Assembly: GCA_052389915.1 (NCBI GenBank)
Contig: JBQTHL010000072.1
Coordinates: 6,129 to 70,128, forward strand
DNA: 64,000 nucleotides
DNA from: Panacagrimonas sp052389915
GTDB lineage: Bacteria > Pseudomonadota > Gammaproteobacteria > Nevskiales > Nevskiaceae
Direction of reading: 5' to 3'
This document shows positions 1-9,071 of the stretch, piece after piece. The position numbers were made by a program, and so were the translations under genes. Position 1 is the first letter of the stretch; every line of letters begins with the position of its first letter. A model generated the notes under the pieces. That model saw only the letters and a list, made by a program, of their open reading frames with translations, made no database searches and was not told the origin of the DNA.

Positions 1-40
1 GCAGGAAGATTCTCGCGATTGCGTTGAAGGGGAGATTCGC

Positions 41-1654
41 ATGAGTGTCAGCGTCGCCAGCCCGGCTACTTCGGGGACCGCGGTCGTCAGCCAAGCGGAG
101 GAGCGCCGCGTCATTTTCGCGTCCTCGCTCGGCACGGTGTTCGAGTGGTACGACTTCTTTCTCTACGCCACGCTGGCGCCGTTCTTCGCGGCGCTGTTCT
201 TCCCGCCGGGCAACGAGACCGCGGCCTTGTTGTCGGCCTTCGCGACCTATGCCGCGGGCTTTCTGGTGCGGCCGTTCGGCGCGCTGGTGTTCGGGCGCAT
301 CGGTGATCTGGTCGGGCGCAAGTACACCTTCCTGGTGACGATCGTCGTCATGGGCGTGTCGACCGCGGCGGTCGGATTCCTGCCGACGTACGCGGCCATC
401 GGGATTGGCGCACCGATCATTCTGGTGACCTTGCGCCTGCTTCAAGGTTTGGCACTGGGTGGCGAGTACGGCGGCGCTGCGACCTACGTGGCCGAGCACG
501 CGCCGGATCATCGGCGCGGTTACGCCACGAGCTGGATTCAGCTCACGGCCACCATCGGGTTCTTCCTGTCCTTGCTCATCATCGGCGGCTGCCGCGTGCT
601 GATGGACAAGCCGAGCTTTGCGGAATGGGGCTGGCGCATTCCCTTTCTCGTGTCGATCATCCTGCTGGTGTTCTCGGTCTACATCCGGCTCAAGCTCAAC
701 GAGAGCCCGGTGTTCCAGAAGATGAAGTCGGAAGGCAAGGGCTCCAAGAGCCCGCTGACGGACAGCTTCCTGCGCTATCCCAACAACAAGTTCGTGCTGC
801 TGTCCTTGTTCGGCGCGGTGGCCGGGCAGGGCGTGGTCTGGTACACGGGGCAGTTCTACGCGCTGTTTTTTCTCACCATCACGCTCAAGGTGGATTACCT
901 GACCGCGTACACCTTGCTTGCGGTGGCGCTGCTGATCGGCACGCCGTTCTTCGTGGTGTTCGGCGCGCTGTCGGATCGCATCGGCCGATTGAAAATCATC
1001 CTCACCGGCTGTCTGCTGGGCGTGCTGACGTTCATCCCGATTTTCCAGGGCCTCACGCACTTCGTGAATCCGGCGCTCGAACAGTTTCAGGAGCGCACGC
1101 CGATGAGCGTTGCTGCCACGGATTGCAGCTTTCACATCTTCGTGCTGCCCGGCACGACCTTCAGCGACTGCGACAAGGCCAAGGATTTTCTGACCAAGTC
1201 AGGGCTCTCCTTCGAGTCGTTACCGGCGGAAGGCGAGGCGAGCGTAGTGACACGCATCGGCGACACGGTTCTGAGCGGCTGGGATGAGGCGGCTTACAAG
1301 ACTGCGCTCGCGCAAGCCGGGTATTCGCCGGCAGCGGATACATCGCAGATCAACTACCCGATGACGGTGCTGCTGCTCGTCATCCTGATGCTCTACGTGA
1401 CCATGGTCTACGGCCCGATGGCGGCCTGGCTGGTGGAACTGTTTCCCACGCAAATCCGGTACACCTCGATGAGCCTGCCGTACCACATCGGCAACGGCTG
1501 GTTCGGCGGCATGCTGCCGCTGCTGGCCACGGCCATGGTCGCGGCCTCGGGCGATATCTATCGCGGGCTGTGGTATCCGATCGGCGTGGCGCTGATGACG
1601 GTGGTGATCGGGCTGCTGTTTCTGCGCAATACGGATCGGCGTTCGCTTTTGTAG
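41..1654 (+). CDS. MFS transporter, metabolite:H+ symporter (MHS) type
   Basis: Predicted inner-membrane secondary transporter of 537 residues with about 12 hydrophobic helices. The N-terminal block with VFEWYDFFLYAT and the RPFGALVFGRIGDLVGRK loop (about residues 30-90) is typical of the MHS branch (ProP, KgtP, ShiA). A second loop of the same type, GALSDRIGRLK, follows in the C-terminal half. A soluble insert of roughly 90 residues (about 345-440) between two C-terminal helices is larger than in classical MHS proteins and carries several Cys and acidic residues. The ATG at 41 has a good GGGGAGA ribosome site. The substrate is probably an organic acid or other small metabolite but cannot be read from the sequence. 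A palindromic repeat begins at the stop codon. Confidence 0.88.
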   Translation: MSVSVASPATSGTAVVSQAEERRVIFASSLGTVFEWYDFFLYATLAPFFAALFFPPGNETAALLSAFATYAAGFLVRPFGALVFGRIGDLVGRKYTFLVTIVVMGVSTAAVGFLPTYAAIGIGAPIILVTLRLLQGLALGGEYGGAATYVAEHAPDHRRGYATSWIQLTATIGFFLSLLIIGGCRVLMDKPSFAEWGWRIPFLVSIILLVFSVYIRLKLNESPVFQKMKSEGKGSKSPLTDSFLRYPNNKFVLLSLFGAVAGQGVVWYTGQFYALFFLTITLKVDYLTAYTLLAVALLIGTPFFVVFGALSDRIGRLKIILTGCLLGVLTFIPIFQGLTHFVNPALEQFQERTPMSVAATDCSFHIFVLPGTTFSDCDKAKDFLTKSGLSFESLPAEGEASVVTRIGDTVLSGWDEAAYKTALAQAGYSPAADTSQINYPMTVLLLVILMLYVTMVYGPMAAWLVELFPTQIRYTSMSLPYHIGNGWFGGMLPLLATAMVAASGDIYRGLWYPIGVALMTVVIGLLFLRNTDRRSLL

Positions 1655-1736
1655 GAGGGGCGCAAGCCCCGACAGGCGCTCGCAATACGGCCCCAGTCTC
1701 GGGCTTCAAAGCGCCTGTCGGGGCTGACGCCCCTCC
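1654..1736. repeat. REP-type palindrome after the MFS gene
   Basis: The arms at 1654-1680 and 1710-1736 are 27-base reverse complements with two mismatches, separated by a 29-base loop. Each arm starts with GGAGGGGCG and contains CCCCGACAGG. It overlaps the last base of the MFS stop codon and sits between two same-strand genes, so it could act as a terminator or mRNA-stabilising hairpin. Confidence 0.75.
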
Positions 1737-1821
1737 GACGTCGCTCGGCGTGCCGGTGGCGATCAGGACGAAGATCAAGCAGAGTAGTCCGGCGGCTCGC
1801 GGACACGAGAAGGGGAAACGG

Positions 1822-3156
1822 ATGCGCACAGTCAGCGGGTGGTTCGGATCGGCAGCGATGGCGTGGATTGCCTTCGGCAGCGGAATTCCGGCAAGCGCAG
1901 CAGACCCGCTCATGCCTTTCGAGGCGAAGTGGCAACACGCAGGCGTCGCCACTTGCGCCGGCAGCAACTGCCATGGATCCCAGCAGCCCTTGAAAGACTC
2001 CCCGGTGCAGCAGGACGAGTACTTCCTGTGGCAGCGCCAGGACGCGCACTCGAACGCCTTCAAGGTATTGCAGGGGGAGAAGGGCAAGCGCATTGCGGCC
2101 AATCTCGGGCTCAAGGACGCGGCATCTGCGCGCGAGTGCCTGAGCTGTCATTCCGACGATGTCCCCGCCGGGCTGCGAGGCCGGCGCTACTCGCTCAGTG
2201 AAGGCGTGGGCTGCGAAGCCTGTCACGGCGGCGCCCAGAAATGGCTTGGGCCGCACGTGTCCGAGTTCAATCATGCACAGAACCTGGAAGCTGGCCTGTA
2301 CCCGCTGGAGGATCCGATTGCGCGTGCGCGCCTGTGCCTCAACTGCCACATGGGCACCGCCGCCAAGCCGATCGACCATCGCATCATGGGCGCAGGTCAC
2401 CCGGCACTGGAGTTTGAAGTTCAATTTTTCACCGACATCCAGCCCGCGCACTTTCGCGTGGATGCCGATTACCGTAAGCGCAAGCCGGCGTACGCCGCGG
2501 GGGCAAAGGCGTGGGCGATCGGCCAGATCGTGGCGGCGGAAACCTTCCTCGACGGGCTTCTGAGCCAACGCTTCGTCGACGGAGGCATGTTCCCGGAACT
2601 GGTGTTCTTCGACTGCAACGCCTGCCACCACAACATGCGTCCGCCTCGCTGGGTTGCCGGCCTCGGCGGCCCGCTGGGTCCGGGCCAGCCGCGGCTCGCG
2701 GATGTGCATTTGACCGTGTCGGCCATCCTGCTGGGCGTGCTCGCACCGGATACCGCCAATCAATGGAACGCAGCACTAGCGGACCTGCACAAGGCTTCGG
2801 GCACTTCCACGGCCCAGACGCGAGACACCGCCAAGCGCCTGCGCCAGATCACGGCCACAGCGCTCGATGGCCTGCGTGGCAAGTCGATTGGTCAGGCCGA
2901 GGCCGCGACCCTGATCGATCGCCTGGCCGAAGCCGGCGTCGATCGCTTTGCCAGCGACTACACCGCGACCAAGCAGATTTACTACGGGATCGATTCCCTG
3001 TTGCGCTTTCTCCAGCAGGATCACGGCCTGTCCAAGGACAGCGTGAAAACCGAGATGGGCCTGCTGTTCGCGTCACTCGATGCGCAGCGCTACGACCCGG
3101 TTGCCACCCAGAACGCCTTGCGCAAGTTGCGCGCTGCGGTCGGGACGCCGCCTTGA
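1822..3156 (+). CDS. Pentaheme c-type cytochrome, cytochrome c554-like
   Basis: Periplasmic electron carrier of 444 residues. I chose the ATG at 1822 because it opens a signal peptide (MRTVSGWFGSAAMAWIAFG..ASA) after a GGGGAAA ribosome site; the frame is open further upstream but runs through the REP element. Five heme-attachment motifs are visible: one CX4CH near the mature N-terminus (CAGSNCH), then CLSCH, CEACH, CLNCH and CNACH. Spacing and sequence resemble the cytochrome c554 family, which moves electrons in ammonia oxidisers and in many uncharacterised respiratory chains. The C-terminal 150 residues are helical with no heme site. It converges on the large multiheme gene cluster that follows, so it may exchange electrons with it. 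The exact partner is inference. Confidence 0.85.
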   Translation: MRTVSGWFGSAAMAWIAFGSGIPASAADPLMPFEAKWQHAGVATCAGSNCHGSQQPLKDSPVQQDEYFLWQRQDAHSNAFKVLQGEKGKRIAANLGLKDAASARECLSCHSDDVPAGLRGRRYSLSEGVGCEACHGGAQKWLGPHVSEFNHAQNLEAGLYPLEDPIARARLCLNCHMGTAAKPIDHRIMGAGHPALEFEVQFFTDIQPAHFRVDADYRKRKPAYAAGAKAWAIGQIVAAETFLDGLLSQRFVDGGMFPELVFFDCNACHHNMRPPRWVAGLGGPLGPGQPRLADVHLTVSAILLGVLAPDTANQWNAALADLHKASGTSTAQTRDTAKRLRQITATALDGLRGKSIGQAEAATLIDRLAEAGVDRFASDYTATKQIYYGIDSLLRFLQQDHGLSKDSVKTEMGLLFASLDAQRYDPVATQNALRKLRAAVGTPP

Positions 3157-3229
3157 GGAGTCGCCGCATGAATGCGGTCTACGCAGGGTTTCGTCCGCGA
3201 TTACCGCGCGCTGCTGACTTCTGTAAGTC

Positions 3230-6200
3230 TCAATAATTCCTGACGAACCACGGCGCACCCTCGGCATCCAAGTACAGCCGCTTCTGTTCCTCCAGGTTGA
3301 ACGGCCGCGAGCCGATGCGCCCGAACACGGCGATCTGCCCTCCGGTCTCGTCCACGGCGCGGTCGCGGTGCAAGCCTTCCGAAATCGCCAGGGCTGGAGC
3401 GGTCGTCTTCCTTGTCGCGATGAGTTGCGGCTTCGGATCGGGGGAGAAGCCGTAGAACGCCGGCTGGGTTTCCGGGCTCACGAGCTGGATGAGCTTGAGA
3501 CCGCTGTCGCCGTCGGCGACGTAGGCGAACAGCGAGGCATTGGTGGCGCCGACCTTCACGTCCCAGGCGTCGGTGATTTTTCCGTCGGCGTTGAACTGCT
3601 GGTAGAGCCTGGGCGCTTCCGGGTTGGTGATGTCCACGATGCCCAGGCCTTCGGCGCCGGCCGCGACATAGGCGTAGGTTCTGACCAGATAAACCCGACG
3701 CGCGTCCTTGAACGGGACCAGGGCCTGCTCGATCACGCGCGGCCGATCGGGGTGCGTGATGTCCACCACTCGCAGGCCCTCATCGGTGGTCGCGAAAAGG
3801 TAGCGGAACTGCACGGCGCTGGCGCGCACGTTCTTGAGCGGGAGGGTGGCGACCAGTTTCGGCTGGAGCGGCTGACTTAAGTTGAGCACCACCAGTCCGG
3901 CGTCGGCCGCCACGTAGACCCAGTCGCCGGCGACGGTGAGATGGCGCGCGCCCTTGAGCACTTCCCGGGAATGTTCATCCCCGTTCCAGGTCAGCGCGCG
4001 CTTGAAATGGTTGTTGCGCGGGTCGCCGTCCGCGAGCGTGTTGACATCCACCAGAATCAGACCCTCGACGCTGTCGCTGATCAGGGCGTAGTTGTAGATC
4101 GGATGGAAGGGCTGTTCCTGATTGATCACGCGCATCAGCTCGCCCTGATTGCGGTCCGGGTGAATCGGCTGATTGCTCGGCAGGGCGACGCAGGTGGCGT
4201 TTTTCGTGGACACATGCGTGTCGTGTCCCAGCCCCGAGGCGGGCGCGCTGATGATGCGCTGGCTGAAGCCCTTGTTGGCGACGGAGGCGACGTCGTAGGC
4301 CTCAAAACCCTTGGCCCCCTGCGCCACGTACAGGTACTCGCCACGCAATTGCAGACAGCCCACCCTGTCGCCGGTGGCGTGCGACTGCTCGACTTCCAGT
4401 TCGCGGCCACGCGACTCGTGCAGCTTGTTGCGCTCGGGGTAGGCGTAGCGGTGCAAGTAGGAGCCGATCACGGCCTGCGGCTCGTCCCACTCGGTCACGG
4501 TGACGCCGGAAATCTCGCCGTCACCGCCGACCCAGGCGTTGTAGCCGATGAAGTTCATGAAGTTGGTGCCGTGCAGCAGGAGCTGCGCCATGATCGCGTT
4601 GTTGTCCTTGGCGCTGGACAAGTGGCAGTCCTCGCACTGCTTGGTCTCGGTCTTGCGCTCGGTGTGCGGGTAGTGCGGCGCGAAGGCCTGCGAGGAAAAC
4701 CCGCTGGCCGAAACCGGTGGCTGCTGGATGTAGATCTTCTCGCGATTGGAGTTGGTGGACGACAGCACCAGCGCGCTGGACGATCTCACGGGTGCAGTGC
4801 GCCCGCCCTTGGCGGGACCGTGCTTGCCGAGCTGGAACACATCGTCGCGCGCAACCTGCGGGTTGTACGTGGCGTAGTTGCGCGACTCGCCGCCCTCGTA
4901 GTGCAGACGATCCGATTTCCAGTTGGCCTGGATCGGCAGATGGCAGCCGCCACAACTCGTGGTCCACGAGGTGTGGCAGGTGGCGCACATCATTTCCTCG
5001 TCCTTGTGCGCGCGATCCGACGGCATGACGTCCGCGCCCCATTTCTGGGTCTTGACGTCGGCCGACACCAGCTTCGCGCGCGCCGCCTTCTCGTTGTAAT
5101 GAGCGTTGCCCGGCGTGACGCTGTCCTTGACCAGGCTGACTTCCCACTTCAGCTCGGCGTCCATGTTGGAGCGCTGGACCAGCTTGCCCCCGATCCATTC
5201 GAAACGCAGTTCCCCGAACGGGGTGCGGGCAACCGAGAGATCGGTTCCGCCCGCGGGCGCCGCGGGTCCGCTGGTCAGCAGCGAGGGGTAGGCGTCCGCG
5301 TTGCCGTGGCAGTCCACGCATTCGATCTCGATGGCCTGTGCCACTTCGCCGTAGATGTGACCGTCGCCGTGCATGTCCTGGGAGAAATGGCAGTCCACGC
5401 AGTGCATGCCGGCGTCGACATGGACCGAGGACATGTGAACCGACTTCTTGAATTTCTGCGGATCGGTGTCCGACACGATGTTGCCGCCCTTGTCGAGCAA
5501 CCTGCCCTTGCGATCCCGCTTGTAGACCGCGCGGAAATTCCAGCCGTGTCCGTGGTAATCGGCGAACTGCGTGTCCTTCAACTTGGGGTTGAGTTCGCTG
5601 ACCTGTTTCAGGAACTCCGGATCGCCCCAGGAGCCGCGGATCGAAGCCTCTTCGGGATTGCGCTTGTTGATCTCGCGGATTTCGGCGTCGGTAGGTTGCT
5701 TCTCCTTCTTCGGCCACATGTACGGTGCATCGGACTCGTAGTCCCACATGGTGTAGCCGAGGAAGCTGTTCACGAACACGTTCGGCTGGTGCATGTGGCA
5801 GACCATGCACTGGCTGCTCGGGATGGACGAGGTAAACGCATGCTGGAGCGGATGCCCGGGCTTGTCGTGGGCGATGGTCGGATCCAGGGTTTGCGACAGG
5901 CCGGTATGCCCGGCCTTGGCGTAGACCCCGCTGTGGCGGGCATCGCGATCGTTGGCGTAAACCACGTGACACGCAGCGCAGCCGGAGGAACGGTAGTCGC
6001 CCGGTTGCTCGTTGGTTCCCATGAACCAGGTGTGCGGATCGTTCAAGCGCGTCTTGTGGATGTTGAGCACCGGAACGGCAATGCGATTGCCGGTGCCGGG
6101 CCCACGGTTGGATTGCTTGAGGTCGGGGCGCCCCGGTTCTTCGAGCCGTTGGATGTTTCCGGCAACGTTCGGCAATCCGGTTTCCGGAAAAAGACTGAGG

Positions 6201-7108
6201 ACGTTTCTGCCGCCGCGCTCGAAGACGCGGAAAACATCCTTGACCGGCGTGGTTTCCCAGGACGGCAAGGGGTAGAGCTTTTCCAGCACTCCCTTGGCGG
6301 CCATGTTTTCATCCGGCTTGACGGGCCCCAGAATCATCGCGGCGTCGCCCTCGGCGGTGTGCGATTCGCCGAGAATGTAACGCTTGAACGGCAGGATGCC
6401 GTTGTTGTACGACGCGCCTCCCCAAAGCATGGCGCTGGTCGCCATCAGGCTGCGCTCTGCGCGTTCGATCACCCGAAGATGGCAGGCACCGCAGGCCTCG
6501 CGCGCGGCCCGATAGTCGCTGGGATTCACGAAGCGGACGAACTCGGGACTTTCGCGATTGAGCAGGGCGAAACTTTGCTTGGGATTCGCTGAGTCCGGCC
6601 AGTGCCAGGTCTTGGGATAAAGCGGCAGCACGTGGGCCTTGGCCAGCGCGGCCTCGTAAGGCGCGGACTTACGCTCGAAGCCCTGCGGTCTTTCGATCCT
6701 GGCGTCGCCGCCGTGGCAGTCGGTGCAGCCCAGCACCACGCCGGGGTTGCTGTGCATGGTTTTCTGGTCGGTGCTGGTGTGGCAGCTCACGCAGCCGGTG
6801 CTTTTTTCGTCGGCCGCGGCCTGGGTTTGTCCGCGCGGCGCGGGAGGGGCGGCGGTGTAGGTCAGAGAACCTGGGGATTCGCCGCCGTCGGCGTGAAGTG
6901 GCTGAACGAACAGAGCGAGCAACAGCAAAACGAGGGCTCGTCGTAGGAGCCTTGAGCGCGTTACTGCGCTGTGATCGCGCAGCGAACTTGCGGCGGGCCC
7001 GGTGGATGCGCTGTCGCTTATCCACCCTACCCATCTGGCGTAGGGTGGATAAGCGATAGCGTATCCGCCACTGCGCTCGATCAGGGAAGGGTCTGATGTC
7101 CGTGCCAT
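3230..7108 (-). CDS. Decaheme c-type cytochrome with C-terminal LVIVD beta-propeller
   Basis: Very large secreted cytochrome, 1292 residues from the ATG at 7108. There are ten CXXCH motifs between about residues 106 and 815 (CVSCH, CTDCH, CGACH, CAACH, CMVCH, CVDCH twice, CATCH, CGGCH, CEDCH). From about residue 880 it has LVIVD-type repeats (for example GLVVLNLSQP, GLRVVDITHP, GLGIVDITNP) that form a propeller in related surface proteins. A signal-peptide core is at about residues 58-70, so the export signal lies unusually far from the ATG. Residues 14-36 are encoded by a REP palindrome, and the true start may be downstream, for instance CTG at 6982. It follows the barrel gene with one base between stop and ATG. 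Probably periplasmic or cell-surface, last in the cluster, and a terminal electron donor to external acceptors by analogy with other multiheme conduits. Confidence 0.85.
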   Translation of the reverse strand: MARTSDPSLIERSGGYAIAYPPYARWVGWISDSASTGPAASSLRDHSAVTRSRLLRRALVLLLLALFVQPLHADGGESPGSLTYTAAPPAPRGQTQAAADEKSTGCVSCHTSTDQKTMHSNPGVVLGCTDCHGGDARIERPQGFERKSAPYEAALAKAHVLPLYPKTWHWPDSANPKQSFALLNRESPEFVRFVNPSDYRAAREACGACHLRVIERAERSLMATSAMLWGGASYNNGILPFKRYILGESHTAEGDAAMILGPVKPDENMAAKGVLEKLYPLPSWETTPVKDVFRVFERGGRNVLSLFPETGLPNVAGNIQRLEEPGRPDLKQSNRGPGTGNRIAVPVLNIHKTRLNDPHTWFMGTNEQPGDYRSSGCAACHVVYANDRDARHSGVYAKAGHTGLSQTLDPTIAHDKPGHPLQHAFTSSIPSSQCMVCHMHQPNVFVNSFLGYTMWDYESDAPYMWPKKEKQPTDAEIREINKRNPEEASIRGSWGDPEFLKQVSELNPKLKDTQFADYHGHGWNFRAVYKRDRKGRLLDKGGNIVSDTDPQKFKKSVHMSSVHVDAGMHCVDCHFSQDMHGDGHIYGEVAQAIEIECVDCHGNADAYPSLLTSGPAAPAGGTDLSVARTPFGELRFEWIGGKLVQRSNMDAELKWEVSLVKDSVTPGNAHYNEKAARAKLVSADVKTQKWGADVMPSDRAHKDEEMMCATCHTSWTTSCGGCHLPIQANWKSDRLHYEGGESRNYATYNPQVARDDVFQLGKHGPAKGGRTAPVRSSSALVLSSTNSNREKIYIQQPPVSASGFSSQAFAPHYPHTERKTETKQCEDCHLSSAKDNNAIMAQLLLHGTNFMNFIGYNAWVGGDGEISGVTVTEWDEPQAVIGSYLHRYAYPERNKLHESRGRELEVEQSHATGDRVGCLQLRGEYLYVAQGAKGFEAYDVASVANKGFSQRIISAPASGLGHDTHVSTKNATCVALPSNQPIHPDRNQGELMRVINQEQPFHPIYNYALISDSVEGLILVDVNTLADGDPRNNHFKRALTWNGDEHSREVLKGARHLTVAGDWVYVAADAGLVVLNLSQPLQPKLVATLPLKNVRASAVQFRYLFATTDEGLRVVDITHPDRPRVIEQALVPFKDARRVYLVRTYAYVAAGAEGLGIVDITNPEAPRLYQQFNADGKITDAWDVKVGATNASLFAYVADGDSGLKLIQLVSPETQPAFYGFSPDPKPQLIATRKTTAPALAISEGLHRDRAVDETGGQIAVFGRIGSRPFNLEEQKRLYLDAEGAPWFVRNY
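7001..7069. repeat. REP-type palindrome inside the N-terminal coding region
   Basis: The arms at 7001-7030 and 7040-7069 are 30-base reverse complements with three mismatches and a 9-base loop. The central part of each arm reads GGGTGGATAAGCG or its complement. It lies just after the barrel gene's stop codon, within the nominal first codons of the decaheme gene. It could be a stabilising hairpin between two cistrons. Confidence 0.8.
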
Positions 7109-7109
7109 A

Positions 7110-9071
7110 TCAGTAGTTCAAGATCAGATTGATCAGCACGGAATATCCCGCCTCGTCGCCATACAACTGTTCGTAGCCCTTGCCCGGCAGGAGCGTCGCG
7201 GCCGAACCCCGGAAGATCACGTTCTGCGTGGCAAACGGCCGCCAGACGGTGGCGACCGAAACATCCAGGCCGATGTCCTCGTCGATCGAACCCTGGTTGC
7301 GAAATACTTCCACCACGGCGCTATCCGCCAGCCAGATCTGGTTGACGTTGAAGGAAACGCGAAACTGCGCCATCAGATCCAGATCCGCGCCCACGCCCAG
7401 CATCACCGTGCCTGGGTTGGCGAAGTTGGACTGACCTTCCGCGAGCGAAGAGCGCAGGGAGTTGAGCTGACCGCCGCGGCCCGAGATGCCCACGATGCCG
7501 CCGCCGATCAAGGGCACGCTCTGCCGCGTCCAGAAATTGGTATCGGCGCCACCCGCGAAGAGCGGGTTCTCGAAGACGGAATCGAAGCCCGTCTCGACGT
7601 CGTCGAAAGGATCGTCGTCGGGGCTGGCATACAGCGCTGACACACGAATGCGTCGCCAGTCGAAATCCACGGACGCTTCGGCCGCCGCGAAGAACGCGCG
7701 GACGTCCACCTCTCCCGGGTGCAGGACGCCCTCGTCCTGATCGCCAAACACGAAGTACGCGGAGCTGGTGAGATTGAAGCGCTCGAAGTGACCGTCGCCA
7801 TTGACGCCGAAATAGGTCACGTCGTAATTGCGCGGGACTTCACGGCCCAGCGAGGCCGGCCGCTCGATGAACCCGTTGGTGTTGAAGTAGCGCCCCTCGT
7901 CGCCCTCGCGATTCCGGTTGTGCAGGATTACGGCCTGGGCGGTGTGACCCAGCACCGGAAAGTCCTGGCGATAGAGGTTGAACACGTAGACATCGTCCTT
8001 GCGCAGCGACTTGCCCAGGTCGTTGAGCAGCGAATTGGAGTCCTTCTCCACCCGCCGGAAATACGCGAGGTTGTACTGCCAGCGATTGTTGTCGCGGGTG
8101 CCGAACAGCCGCGCGCCGAGTTGCAGGTCCTGGAACAGGAAGCCGCGGAAGTCCGCGGTGAACGGCTGGATGCCGAGACGGAAACTGTCGAAGTCGTAGC
8201 GATCGGAAACGTTGCGCAGATGCCGATCCAGGAACAGCTCCTGCACGCCGAAGTGGTCGTCTTCCCGGGTCTTGCCTTCGCGCGGATCGATGCGCAGCGC
8301 GCGCACCTGCTCCACCTCGACGCGGTTGAACTGAAACGCGGGGGTGAAATGGAACTCCCAGTCGGGCGGGCGGAACGTGGTGTCGCCCTTGAGGTAGACC
8401 AGTGCCGCGCTGACGGTTTGCGCGAATACGGTCTGCTCGCCATCGCCGATCACGTTGAGCTGCCCGGCTTGCCCTTCGGCCTGCGCACCCACCGGCGTGG
8501 GGATGCGTCGCGGCTCCAGAATCGTGTCGGAAGTCAGATTGGCGCTGAAGAACCAGTCGTCGTAAAGCGGCCGATCCGCCTTCAGCGTGTTCTGGTTATA
8601 GGGGTCGTACCAGGGGAAATTCGTGAGGCCCAGCTGGCGCGTGAGCTGCCAGCGATCGGCGACCCGCTCTTTCGTGAACACGGCGTCGGGCGCAGGCTTT
8701 TCCACTGCCAACAGGCCGGAGCGGCGATTGGGGTCGAAAGGCTTGCGCTCGACGCTCCGGGTTCGCAATACGGCGTCGGGCTGACCGGGACGGCGCCGTT
8801 CGCCGTCAGCCAGAGCGGTCGGTGGTTTCGGCTCGGCGGCGACGGGCGGTTCCTCGGCGCCCGGGCGTGCGCGTCGAGCCTCGGCGGGTTCGATCGGCGC
8901 GGGTTCTGCCTGGGGCTTCGCTGCTTTCGTTAGGCTCGCAGGCTTGGCGGGTTTGGTCACCGGCATATTCCGCTCCGCGCGCTCGCCTGGCCGCCGACGT
9001 CCGTCCTGCGCTGCGGCGGGCAAGGCCATCGCAACCATCAGCGCACCGGCGATCCAGTCACTTGTTCGCAC
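7110..9071 (-). CDS. Outer-membrane beta-barrel protein, unassigned family
   Basis: A protein of 653 residues when started at the GTG at 9071, which has AGGA a few bases upstream and opens a clear signal peptide (DWIAGALMVAMALPAAAQ). A longer ATG start at 9140 would put extra sequence before the signal. About 100 residues of Pro/Ala/Arg-rich low complexity follow, and then alternating aromatic/polar strands to a C-terminal tyrosine after VLINLILNY, the usual barrel-assembly signal. I do not recognise the family. Its place between a GlcG/HbpS lipoprotein and a decaheme cytochrome suggests a porin-like sheath for electron transfer, as MtrB is for MtrA/C, but there is no sequence evidence of homology. 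Its start overlaps the end of the upstream gene by 14 bases. Confidence 0.78.
   Translation of the reverse strand: MRTSDWIAGALMVAMALPAAAQDGRRRPGERAERNMPVTKPAKPASLTKAAKPQAEPAPIEPAEARRARPGAEEPPVAAEPKPPTALADGERRRPGQPDAVLRTRSVERKPFDPNRRSGLLAVEKPAPDAVFTKERVADRWQLTRQLGLTNFPWYDPYNQNTLKADRPLYDDWFFSANLTSDTILEPRRIPTPVGAQAEGQAGQLNVIGDGEQTVFAQTVSAALVYLKGDTTFRPPDWEFHFTPAFQFNRVEVEQVRALRIDPREGKTREDDHFGVQELFLDRHLRNVSDRYDFDSFRLGIQPFTADFRGFLFQDLQLGARLFGTRDNNRWQYNLAYFRRVEKDSNSLLNDLGKSLRKDDVYVFNLYRQDFPVLGHTAQAVILHNRNREGDEGRYFNTNGFIERPASLGREVPRNYDVTYFGVNGDGHFERFNLTSSAYFVFGDQDEGVLHPGEVDVRAFFAAAEASVDFDWRRIRVSALYASPDDDPFDDVETGFDSVFENPLFAGGADTNFWTRQSVPLIGGGIVGISGRGGQLNSLRSSLAEGQSNFANPGTVMLGVGADLDLMAQFRVSFNVNQIWLADSAVVEVFRNQGSIDEDIGLDVSVATVWRPFATQNVIFRGSAATLLPGKGYEQLYGDEAGYSVLINLILNY

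Noticed and set aside
3941..6592. Plus-strand open frame of 883 codons opposite the decaheme cytochrome gene
   Set aside because: It is a GC-skew shadow. The minus strand has ten heme motifs and the propeller in one frame, and the plus frame has no recognisable domain.
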